A stretch of 64,000 bases of DNA from contig JALIZF010001758.1 in NCBI GenBank assembly GCA_029948255.1, positions 249,501 through 313,500 of the forward strand. The letters are read 5' to 3'. A model generated the notes under the pieces. The model saw only the letters and a program-made list of their open reading frames with translations, did not search any database and was not told where the DNA came from. The DNA comes from Telmatactis stephensoni (taxonomy: Eukaryota; Cnidaria; Anthozoa; Actiniaria; Isophelliidae). Position 1 is the stretch's first letter, and each line of letters begins with the position of its first letter. The position numbers and the translations under genes are program-made. Positions 55,201-64,000 of the stretch are shown piece after piece.

Positions 55201-58200
55201 TGGGTGGAGTACTCTAATATTTTGCTGATGAATGTGCGGCGTGATGGGATCCGATTTTTAGGCTTACAAGGTTGGTAAACCTGGTTTTGGAGCAAAATTA
55301 ATAAATTTTCCGATAACAAGAAAACAAACAGCCCTCAAAATCCTCGTTTTTTCCTATCTAGGATTCGTAAAAATGTTGTTTTTTTCAGTTTGGAGCAGAG
55401 TTTTGGGGGTATTTCAGGTCTTCGGTCCGAGCTGCAGTGCCCGCGCAAATACCCAACCATTTTCTGATTATGCATCAGATTCAACTATAAATACTCTTGC
55501 TACGCAGGCTAACGCATCCTCGGGTACCCAGGGCGAAAGGGGAGGGGGGGGGGGGGGAAGGACCGGTCCTTCCCCTCCCCCTCCCCCCCCCTCCCCTTTC
55601 GCCCTGGGTCCCCGAGGATGAGGCTAACGTATCTGAAAACGTTCTATTTTTGATTTGCGCAGTTGTGTTACAACTTACACGAAAAACCATTGAACGTAAC
55701 ACTTTTTGTCATCTATAAATTAAGCCCCGTGTTATTGTGTTATTTCAGGACAATTGAAATATTTACCCCACCCTCTCTCAGGCGTGTTTGTACCATATCT
55801 GTTCACAAGAAAGAGTATTACATACCTCGCATGGCATCCTGGGTATGGAGATGAGAATACAGAAGGTAAGTCTATAAAGGGTATTAATACGCATGTCCAA
55901 GACAGACTCTAAAGAGTATAGTTTGTCTCGTCACAGGTGAAGGTCGACTGGCGTACAGGTTGGCATCAGGATCCAACGAAACTACCAGTACACATTCCAT
56001 GATCTAAGCAGTCTCGTTGGTACGTTACATTTTTTTGCTTTCGTTCTCACTATTAACACTTAACAGTTTATTTCTAAAACCGGTGGTAACACGCTGCAAT
56101 TTTATCTAGTCCTTGCAGTGCAGTTTTAGAGACTTTGTTGCGAGAGCAAAATTGCCGAGTGTATCATGTCTGTGCAGCAACGCCTGCAACGATTTCCCGC
56201 ATCAAAAATTTGTTGCAGAAAATTCAAGTTTGAGCTATTTTCTGCAACATATTAAATATTGCACGCCTCGTACTGAATGTTGCAGAGTGATGATAGATGC
56301 TGCAATATTTTTCTTAAACAAAATCTAAGATTGCATTGCCAGCGCGAGAAAAAATATTGCAGCGTGTATTACTGGCTTAATGCAAAAGAAAAAGTTTTAA
56401 AAAGGGATGGAAAACCTTACCGTAGCAAAAAAATATGTTTTCAAATTTATATTTTTATTTATGTTGATGTGGACGCAGTATTCAATTCATTTGCCAATAA
56501 AAGCTGTAAACTGTAAACTGAAAGCTGTAAACTGTAAACTAGTTTGCTTGTAGTTTGGACATCTCATTGCAATTTACTGGAAGATTCAACCATGGACTTC
56601 TTATCCCATTGAAGCATCCAGCCTTTATCTAGTTATCTGTATCAAAATTTAAACCCACCTTGCTTGTCTAATGGCTATTATTATATAAATGTCCAGGCAA
56701 TACTAATATGGACACGCCCACAAGTGTGACATCCAGTCATCGTAAACTTGTTGGTCATGGTGGTCGTATTACATCGTTATGTTGGAGTCCTCATCATTGT
56801 AACGTGCTTGTATCAGCCTCGTATGACGGTACAGCTCAGGTAAACACCACTTGTACACTAGAACCCCACTATCTCGAACTCAGGGTAAACCAAGGTCGTT
56901 ATATTGGAGTCCTCATCAGTGTAACATGCTTGTATCAGCCTCGTATGACGTTACAGCTCAGGTTAACAACCCTTATACACTAGAACCCCACTATCTCGAA
57001 TTCCTATAGTAAACTAAGACTGTTCGATACACGGGGTCGTAGATAACCAATAGTAAGTGAAAATACAGTACAAACACTTTATCTCGAACTCTGTTTGCTA
57101 AAAAAAAACCCGCTATCTCAAACCCTCTCTTGAATCAAATGTCCAATCACTTTATAGCAATGAACTGGAACTCGCGCTACATCGAGCACTAGTGTTTTGG
57201 TGTATGGCGTAGTAGTTTGACACCCCTCACCTCTCATCTCTCATCTCACCTCTTTGTGTTGCAGGTTTGGGATGTCGAAAGCAATCAAAGTCTGGCTAAC
57301 TTTCGTGGTCATGTAGGACGTTTATTGTCAGTTCAGTGGAGTTACCTTAATGCTAATACAGTTTACAGTGGAGGTGAAGATGGATCGGTCAGACCATGGA
57401 GTATAGTAGGACAGAAATATTTACAACCACCAACATCGGGTACGAGGTTTTGAATTAACTACAATCCTTGCCATTTTTTGTCGGCAAGATTTGATATTCA
57501 GGGTGTTTTTATACATTGTTTACTATGGTGCCTTCGTTATTGGAGTCCTCCAACTGCTAGAGATAGCTGAGGTCTGCGTGACTTATTCCAGGGTAGATTT
57601 CTCACAGCCACATAGTGCTGGGAAAGTGGAGCGCACACATTCTCAGTGGCGTTCTTTGTGCGCGCACCAAAAATCCAGGCATGCCAACAATTCTAGCAAT
57701 GATTGTGGGTGCCATAAAAATCATTTAATCGTTTTTACTTGTTATTATTTAAGGAGGAAAGACTTCCAAGCCAAAGAAGAAATCAAAGTCTAAGCAGAAA
57801 GAACAAACTAACTCGAAGTCCAGTCAAAACGAACCTGAAAATATCCCAGATGCTCAAGTACAGACAGAGTCCACAGGTCAAGCTCTTCCTGAAGACAACG
57901 ACGACTTGGAAACATCAAAAGTAGCACAAGCTGAATCAGAATCTAATACTGAATCCTGGAGACAGCCAGAAGTTGAGTTGTCATGGAGACGTCCTGAGAC
58001 CAGTGAGGTTGCAGGCTCATATCAGTTTCAAGGGCCCACTGCGCATGCTCAGAAAAGTGACGAACCACAACGAAGTAGTTCCGTTGCCATGGCTACCGTT
58101 GATGATGACGATACAGGTTCAGTGAGTTCAACAGCAACTGAGCAGTCAGGACCCACTGTAATAGTTTCAAAATCTAAAGGTAATTCTCCCGATAATCATG

Positions 58201-61200
58201 TTCGTCTTGCATGACGACAATGCGGCAAAATATACCGCGCATGCGCAACTCATGAAACGATCCCGATACAAATATTCGGCCGTGTACTTTGCCGGCGAAA
58301 ATTAATCCACAGAAGCAAAAGATAGTCCCCAAAATATCAGTTTTAGGACATTGTAGTATATTCTGTCGCATGCCTTTTGCACCAAGTACTTTCTTGTTTG
58401 TTCCAATGCTCAAAATTAAGCTCAAAGATATGAAATGGAAAAATCTATTGATACAAATAAAAATTCTAAAAATATGGAGCGAAGTGGACCCTCGACGATT
58501 TTGTCGAATTTACGTTAGCAGTTCGTTTTCGTTCGTAAAGGATTTCGCTGGGGTTTGCTAGTAAATTAAAAGGCATATTCATATCAGATCTTTATGGGAG
58601 TGGAGTGCCCATTACCCATCGACTCTCGATACAAACTGCTAGAAAAAATAATCATACTACTGATCCTTTAGGTGAAGCAGCGAAAAAGAAAAGAAAGTTC
58701 AAGTCCATGTTTCCGCTGTCTGCAGTTGCTGATAACAACACCAGAGTTAACGTACAGCAAGATTGTATTGCACTTGCTCAGTTCCTCTCTAAACACAAAC
58801 CCGGTAATATATCACTAGTATTATTTTAGGAATGACACTCGTAACTCATACGTAGAGACGAGCAGAGACGGTTAGCCAGACGTTTAGAGACGGTTAGCCA
58901 GACGTATAGAGACGGTTAAGCCAGACGTATAGAGACGGTTAGCCAGACGTATAGAGACAGTTAGCCAGACGTATAGAGACGGTTAGCCAGACGTATAGAG
59001 ACGGTTAGCCAGGCGTATAGAGACAGTTAGCCAGACGTATAGAGACGGTTAGCCAGACGTATAGAGACGGTAAGCCAGACGTATAGAGACGGTTAGCCAG
59101 ACATGTAGAGACGGTTAAGCCAGACGTATAGAGACGGTTAGCCAGACGTATACAGACGGTTAGCCAGACGTATAGAGACGGTTAGCCAGACGTATAGAGA
59201 CGGTTAAGCCAGACGTATAGAGACGGCGAGGATCGTCCTGACGTACAGTGAGGGTCGTCCAGACGTACGGAGACGATTATTTAGATGTACAGAGACGATC
59301 GTCCAGATCGACAACCCCACAACAAAACTAAAAGAAATTCTTGTATGTTTACTTGTAGGTAATGCTGTTTCTTCAGATTTTCCGTCTGGGCCCTTTGTTC
59401 CTGGAGAATCGTCGAATGTCAATTTAGGGTTCTTTGCTGATCGCAGTAGTGCATACAAGATGTTTGACGCAGAAGGTATGTTTCGTTATTGGTCGAATTC
59501 ACACAAGAGACGGAAAACCGTGGCGAAACTCGTCTCCAGACGGAAATCTCTTTTATATAAATGGAGGTATTCATTGTAGAGGAAACTCTTTTCGCATAGA
59601 ATTTCGTCACATGATTTTCTGTCGGAAGACGAGACGATTTTCTGTCTGAAATTTAAAATCGGCTATTTTAAAAGGCCTCGTTTACACCGACAGTGCAAAA
59701 TATCGTGTCACGGTAATTTGTGGAGACTCTGTTCTAGAGCATCATACTCAGACAAAAGAAAAGGCTTCAGTTTTCAAAGCAAATAATTTGTGCCGGTAGA
59801 TGGGCTCGACACTCAATGGGACCACAACTACTGCCATCTTGCTTCAAAAGAACTTATTAATGGTTTTACTTATATACTTTTAGGGCGTCACCATTCTTCT
59901 GCCAATAACCTGGACTATAAGCTACAGCTTGAAGTATGGAAAGGAAATCTTGGTGGAGCGTTACAAATGGCGATAGAAGCAAAACAGCTTAATGATTGGC
60001 TGGTTGCTATGAGTGCATTAGGTAATCATTCTTTATTATTATTATTATTTTCGTTTCGCTCTCCTATTTTCTTTCACCGTTTTTTCACTCTAGGCTTCTT
60101 ATTTCTTTCATCTCCTATTTATCCGTTTGGTTTCATATTTTTCACCCCCATCCCATTCCATTCACTTATCCTTTCCTACTAGATTTCCCCTTTATTTCCC
60201 ATTCATTTTCCATTTATCGATAACTAATGATTCATATTTATTAGCTGGCCACGATGTTTGGTTGCACACTGTTGAGTCATACGCTGAGCAGCTCAAATCA
60301 GAAGGCAACTTCCAACGTGCCGTGTTGTACTACTTGGCTTGTCATGAAGTTTACCAAGCTATTGATGTCTTTAAACAACAATCTATGTTTAGGTGAGATA
60401 TATATCAACTGGTGTGTACATTATATTGTATTATAATTGGGTATATTATGCGTGCTCTGATTGGTCGAGAACCGTGGAACGCATGGATGACGTCACAGAA
60501 TAGCATGTGCGCTCTGATTGGTTGAAATGATTTTGATACATATTATATAAAACAATTTGAAATAGATTTCCTTTTTTCGTGTGTCTGTATTCTAATCAAT
60601 GTCCAGAAGACGTCTAAATGTCAAAATATTATTCAAAAATTGTCGAAATTGTTACCAAATTGTTAACAATACTCTGCTTGTATAAATGATTATTCTATCT
60701 TTTCCGGACTGCCAGTGCTAGGATAAGCAAAGTCTACATTAACGCTAAGTAAACTGAAACCAAAATCTTACACTTTGAACGTTGGTTTGTTTCTAGAGAA
60801 GCCATTGCCCTTGCTAAAGTGAGACTCTCTCCATCGGACCCAGTCCTTCACGACCTGTACTGTTCGTGGGCGAGAAAACTGGAAACAGAACATTACGAAA
60901 ACGCGGCTAAATGGTGAGTAAAACTGCAAAATTGTTCCCATGTGTAAATTAGTTATTTCTTAATTATATTTTTGAACTGCAATTTGAAATGCTATAGTTA
61001 TCTTGCTGCTGGTCTGTCGGCTGAAGCAGTGCGAGTTTTGAGTATTCGAGGAGATTTACCTTCTCTAAACACCGCTTTAAAGGTGAGTAATTCATCTATC
61101 AATTACTTTTCTTTTAAGGTTCCATTCTCTTTTCATTTTGTATTTAATTTTTATTTCAATTTTAGGTATCGGTAGCCTCTGGTCAGAACCAGCTCTCTAC

Positions 61201-64000
61201 GTCCCTCGCTGTCCGAGTCTTGCATGTTTGCATGGGGACTGGTGACTGGTCTGCAGCGGAGGAAGCTCTGACACTGTGTACCGAAGTCGAGGTTTGTTTT
61301 CAGCCTAGTTTTATACCCAAAGTTCACTTCCCTGTTTTTGAAAGGTTGTACATCTACGGAAACAACTAATCTTCGCTAATGTCGCTTATTTTTACCTGCC
61401 CTTGGTTCGGTATTCCTGTGCTATAGTGATGACGAGCTGAGGAGAGAAAACTGGGGTCTCCTTATTACCAACTCACATCTACACCGAGGCAAAACGACTG
61501 TGCATGCGCAAGATTTTGCGGGCTTACGCGCGTCCGCGTCTTGATCACAGGAATCCCAAGCAATATTTTTAGGTTTTTTGAGCTTAATTTTTGAGTTTAA
61601 TTAATCTGTGGGTTGCGTTTCGCCGGCAAAATTTAGTTTGCTTCACTGTCGAATGTTTTCATTAAGGAGGCGTTTCATAGGGCTCGCATGTGTGGTGCCT
61701 TCAGTTGCCGCCATGTTGCTTTGCTCTCCTCAGTCTTAAGGCGGCGAAATACGAGATACAAAAACCCTCAACTTGTCGCGCAACATTGTTGCGTTGCAGG
61801 TTTTTGATCGATGTTGCGCGTTTTTCACCTCGCGATCTCAACTTGTCACGCAACAAAAAAATTTTCGCGAGGTGAAAAACGCGCAACATCGATCAAAAAC
61901 TTGCAACGCAACAATGTTGCGCGACAAGTTGAGGGTTTTTGTGTCTCGTATTTCGCCGCCTTTATCTCCCAATAGTGCTTGTATCACCTTAGTCCTCACC
62001 ACAGGAAGCCCGATCATAAAAGCCTACCATTGAATGAGCACACTTAATCTTCAAACTCATTTTCAGGGTCACATTCAGGCACTGTTAGCTCATGAAATCC
62101 TTGTAGAGGAACTTGTTAAAGAAGGCGTGATATCGAATAATGAATTTAAAGAACAATGTCATTCTAAAGTTTTCACTTCGACCGAACAAGGAGAATGTCG
62201 TTCAGTCATCGGTAAGTACTTCCGTTACTATAGCAACCAATGGTAATAAAAGAATTGCCCTATCGCATAATGACGTCACACCAAAACATTCTATTGTTTT
62301 GACGCTAAGGATTATGGTCGCCAGAGGGGACCAGAGTGATTGCATATCAAATAAAATGCAGATGAGCAATCACTGATACATGATATATATCAAAACTCGA
62401 TACATTGAAGTTCTACTTCGAAAAGGAATATTAATAGGTCTCAATTTCCACTGTTTCTGAGCATCTATCCCCAATGTAAACAAACTGTGACGTCATTATG
62501 CGATAGGGTAATTTTGGATCTCTCACATACCTACAATCCCCCACCCCCTAAAAATAGACCATTTTTAAGATGGCCCAGATCATGTAATAATTTTCATTAT
62601 TTTAGAAAATTATCTTCAGTCCCCTACACAAGAGGCGTCACCATGGATACTAGACCCTCAGTCACGTGATTGGTTGGTTAGTCGCATCGTGAAGGCCTGG
62701 GATCTAGCTGGAGTACTCAGACTTCAAGGATCATGTCTAGAGTCTGCAATAGTACAGTTGTCGTCTTACTCACAGACTAACTTGAATGAGAATCTTTCAC
62801 TTAAACAGGTAATGGGATATACGCTATGTTCCGGAGAATGTGAGATTCTTGAATCTTCATAATTTTTGACCGTGTGATTTTTAGTGAAGTTTAGGCTGCT
62901 GTTATTGCTGATATTGATAGCGATTTTGTATGTGATATTTATGATGGTGATGAGGATAGTGGTGATGATGATAATGAAATCATAATGGCGATGATGATAG
63001 ATGATAGCATTTATTTTCTATGCTATTCATCTAAGTAATACTACTTTCTTAATATCCATACTTTAGATCCTAACAAGAATCTCGTATGACATTTCCCATG
63101 GATTATTATGTGGCGTCCATCAAGATACCTACTCATGCTCGTTACCATGGTTACGATCTCTGGAATCCTGCATCAAGAACAACTATTTCAATCTTGCGCA
63201 GCTTCTTTGCGTCTGTCCTTCTACCGAGAGGTACTCGCTCTTTGGAAGACATTTCAATTCTTCACAGAGAGCTGAGCATTGAATTCGATGTCACGGATCT
63301 AGGGGGGTTAAAGGAACAGGAATACTCCAATGAAAAACTGTTCGGTTATTTTTCAAGTTTTTATAATATCTTGGTATTGTATAGAATCTGGCGGCGAGAT
63401 TGTAAGGTTTTGTCGTTGATTAGTGGTAGCCAAGGGGCTGAGAGTGTAAACTCAGTTACCACTTCCTCGCGTGAGACCGAGGATGCAGAGGATATAACAG
63501 TGTTAAAAGTTACTGAAAGAATTGCAAATCAAATCGCAAATTCTACAGTAGAAGCACAAGATTCAGATCAGGGCGTCTCTTCAAGTGAAATTTTAACAGA
63601 AGGAGAATCAGTAAATGGAGAAAAAGAACCTCTTTCTGCAAGTTCAAAAGCAAAGGAAGTAATTTCGATGAATCCTGGTGTAGCTAGTTTGGATATGTAT
63701 ACTCTTCTTTGTTCATTACAAGAAAGTCTACTCGGTGAACATCATATAGTTTGTGCAGCGTTAAAGAAACAGCTCTTGGAAGTCAAAAAAGAGGTCATTC
63801 TTTTACGTTCACGAAGAATCCTTGATTCTGTGGCTGCTGCTTCTACTACCAAACAAAAAAGAGCTAAAAAAAAGACGAAAGGTAACCACCCGTCTAAGCG
63901 AGATGCTGAGGGACTGGAGCCTAGTAATAGCGCGCCTCTCCTGATTGGATCAACTGAAAGTGAAAGCGGTGACGTTAGTGAGAAGTCATTGGTACATCAC
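49231..64000 (+). CDS. GEMIN5: Gemin5, WD-repeat snRNA-binding component of the SMN complex (C-terminus beyond window)
   Basis: Exons: 49231-49539, 49846-49900, 50334-50460, 50579-50712, 50787-51021, 51475-51619, 51919-52131, 52903-52988, 53493-53566, 54127-54260, 54993-55066, 55749-55865, 55937-56019, 56697-56839, 57265-57439, 57754-58179, 58672-58803, 59359-59475, 59884-60021, 60245-60392, 60797-60913, 60998-61082, 61166-61291, 62067-62211, 62606-62808, 63067-64000+. The protein starts [20 protein letters not shown]. Exons 1-15 (about 700 residues) form two WD40 propellers ([35 protein letters not shown]). Exon 16 is a Lys/Glu-rich linker. Exons 17-25 are the helical TPR-like dimerisation region ([37 protein letters not shown]). 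About 1,560 codons are present, so little is missing. Gemin5 binds Sm sites and caps of snRNAs and affects translation. Indels relative to the expected frame occur in exon 12 (+1 near 55812), exon 13 (+2 or -1 near 55990) and exon 26 (+1 near 63200). Confidence 0.94.
50120..50222 (+). repeat. dispersed ATGACTGxGAAAxTGxCAxGG repeat, copy 3
   Basis: ATGACTGTGAAAGTGCCATG...GGAATTTCAAATGTTTTTATAGACG. Same flanking words as the copies at 4460-4640 and 47108-47215, with CATGGCACTGACATGGTCAT inside. Intronic in GEMIN5. Confidence 0.65.
51071..51218. mobile_element. foldback element in GEMIN5 intron 5
   Basis: TAGAACGAAGCTCGTGATTT-GTTCAAATAAC at the left pairs with GTTATTTGAACAAATCACAA-GTACTGTTCTA at the right (about 31-bp arms). 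Confidence 0.78.
51301..51445. mobile_element. MITE with CTTATTGACTGAGTTAGxTC ends
   Basis: About 45-bp terminal inverted repeats (CTTATTGACTGAGTTAGATC against its inverse) end only 29 bp before the exon 6 acceptor of GEMIN5. No coding capacity. Confidence 0.85.
52180..52480. repeat. degenerate GACAACGTCGAAA-type tandem sequence
   Basis: Irregular recurrence of CGGACAACG(T/C)C(A/G)AAA words at about 20-30 bp spacing, in GEMIN5 intron 7. It is CpG-rich and unlike neighbouring DNA. Confidence 0.45.
53575..54040. repeat. ACGGTACGACAC/AATCACGACACGG minisatellite
   Basis: About 25-30 imperfect copies of a 15-18-bp unit (GACACGGTACAACACGAACA), with a short interruption near 53845-53905. It starts about 10 bp after the GEMIN5 exon 9 donor. 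The long ORFs across it are repeat artefacts. Confidence 0.92.
54315..54424. repeat. 19-bp minisatellite, six copies
   Basis: Unit GGTGGACTGTCGTTCACTC, six nearly perfect copies, in GEMIN5 intron 10 shortly after the exon 10 donor. Confidence 0.95.
55514..55620. mobile_element. GGG-rich perfect hairpin element
   Basis: CATCCTCGGGTACCCAGGGC-GAAAGGGGAGGGG at the left pairs with the right half (CCCCTTTCGCCCTGGGTCCC-CGAGGATG). The centre is GGACCGGTCC. It carries a G14 run and matching C runs. It is embedded in a longer unit starting GCAGGCTAACG, and lies in GEMIN5 intron 11. Confidence 0.85.
56100..56350. mobile_element. MITE-like segment with TTGCAGC/GCTGCAA words
   Basis: Repeated GTTGCAGA, TGCAACATATT and ATTGCACG words in both orientations resemble the GCGCGCAAC family. 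Boundaries are uncertain. It lies in GEMIN5 intron 13. Confidence 0.45.
56767..57003 (+). repeat. tandem duplication of GEMIN5 exon 14 end and its donor
   Basis: The exon 14 segment GGTCGTATTAC...GACGGTACAGCTCAG plus its intron start (CTAGAACCCCACTATCTCGA) is repeated about 124 bp downstream (56893-57000). In the copy CATTGTAACGTG is changed to CAGTGTAACATG and the donor GTAAAC to GTTAAC. About 10 bp within the exon part are deleted, so the second copy is a decayed exon fragment. Confidence 0.88.
58858..59225. repeat. 22-bp minisatellite, about 17 copies
   Basis: Unit AGCCAGACGTATAGAGACGG+TT repeated with occasional 1-bp insertions (TTAAGCC) in GEMIN5 intron 17. A degenerate tail continues to about 59300. 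Confidence 0.95.
60430..60625. mobile_element. decayed relative of the 9510-9700 foldback element
   Basis: Shares GCTCTGATTGGT, TTTCCTTTTTTCGTGTGTCT and AAGACGTC words with the 9.5-kb element and its flank. It lies in GEMIN5 intron 20. Confidence 0.5.
61401..61562. mobile_element. short MITE with TTGGxxxxGxATTCCTGTG ends
   Basis: CCTTGGTTCGGTATTCCTGT at the left and the inverted CACAGGAATCCCAAG at the right. It lies in GEMIN5 intron 23, next to the 61739-61961 element. Confidence 0.5.
61739..61961. mobile_element. PIF/Harbinger-type foldback MITE with TTA target duplication
   Basis: Ends AGGCGGCGAAATACGAGA/TCTCGTATTTCGCCGCCT, flanked by TTA on both sides (61736-61738, 61962-61964). Arms of about 97 bp are almost perfectly complementary around a loop of about 28 bp. 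Few arm mismatches suggest recent insertion. In GEMIN5 intron 23. Confidence 0.9.
62253..62513. mobile_element. 261-bp MITE with 28-bp terminal inverted repeats
   Basis: AATTGCCCTATCGCATAATG-ACGTCACA and its inverse at 62486-62513 match at 27 of 28 positions. In GEMIN5 intron 24. Confidence 0.9.

Noticed and set aside
58858..59225. Regularly repeated units that might suggest a CRISPR array
   Set aside because: Units are directly adjacent 22-bp minisatellite copies with no unique spacers, in a eukaryotic intron.
63230..63266. 37-bp GT-AG mini-intron in GEMIN5 exon 26
   Set aside because: Much shorter than every other intron seen here, and the sequence it would remove reads as plausible GEMIN5 protein in one frame; a one-base indel is simpler.

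Overview
The window is nuclear DNA of a metazoan, most likely an anthozoan cnidarian (stony coral or sea anemone). It is AT-rich, has many introns and is full of short foldback/MITE-type repeats. It encodes Tbx20-type T-box factors, a VEGF-like ligand with a C-terminal cysteine-repeat tail, a Sulfotransfer_4-type enzyme, mitochondrial ribosomal protein L22 and Gemin5. No bacterial, viral or CRISPR features are seen. The species assignment is inferred from gene content and repeat style.

Layout. (1) 1-1190: a 54-bp minisatellite that decays gradually towards a single-exon gene (1315-1905) for a small, probably lipid-anchored protein. (2) 3426-7965, minus strand: a VEGF/PDGF-family gene whose 3' exons are clear and whose 5' part is only partly resolved. 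(3) 8-11.4 kb: hairpin elements and a tRNA-derived SINE in front of a sulfotransferase-like gene (11479-12213). (4) 12.3-18.1 kb: gene-poor, with nested MITEs and tandem repeats. (5) 18139-26470, plus strand: a complete seven-exon Tbx20 gene. (6) 26.5-30.1 kb: 3' intergenic DNA. (7) 39582 down to about 30145, minus strand: a second Tbx20 gene, convergent with the first, with the same intron phases and a one-base frameshift in exon 3. (8) 39.6-44.6 kb: repeats. (9) 44665-49151, minus strand: MRPL22, six exons. (10) 49231-64000, plus strand: GEMIN5, 26 exons seen, running off the window.

Main points. MRPL22 and GEMIN5 are head to head with only 79 bp between their start codons, matching the neighbour relationship I recall for the human genes. 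The MRPL22 start matches the TISU initiator consensus exactly. The two Tbx20 copies are almost identical through most of exon 3 but about 78% identical in exon 4, which suggests local gene conversion. Three dispersed MITEs carry five copies each of a GTACCTTTTAGGG motif in a conserved 3+2 layout. Several conserved exons carry small indels, so assembly error has to be separated from real inactivation. All exon coordinates were worked out by eye from splice sites, phases and protein resemblance; no alignment program was run.
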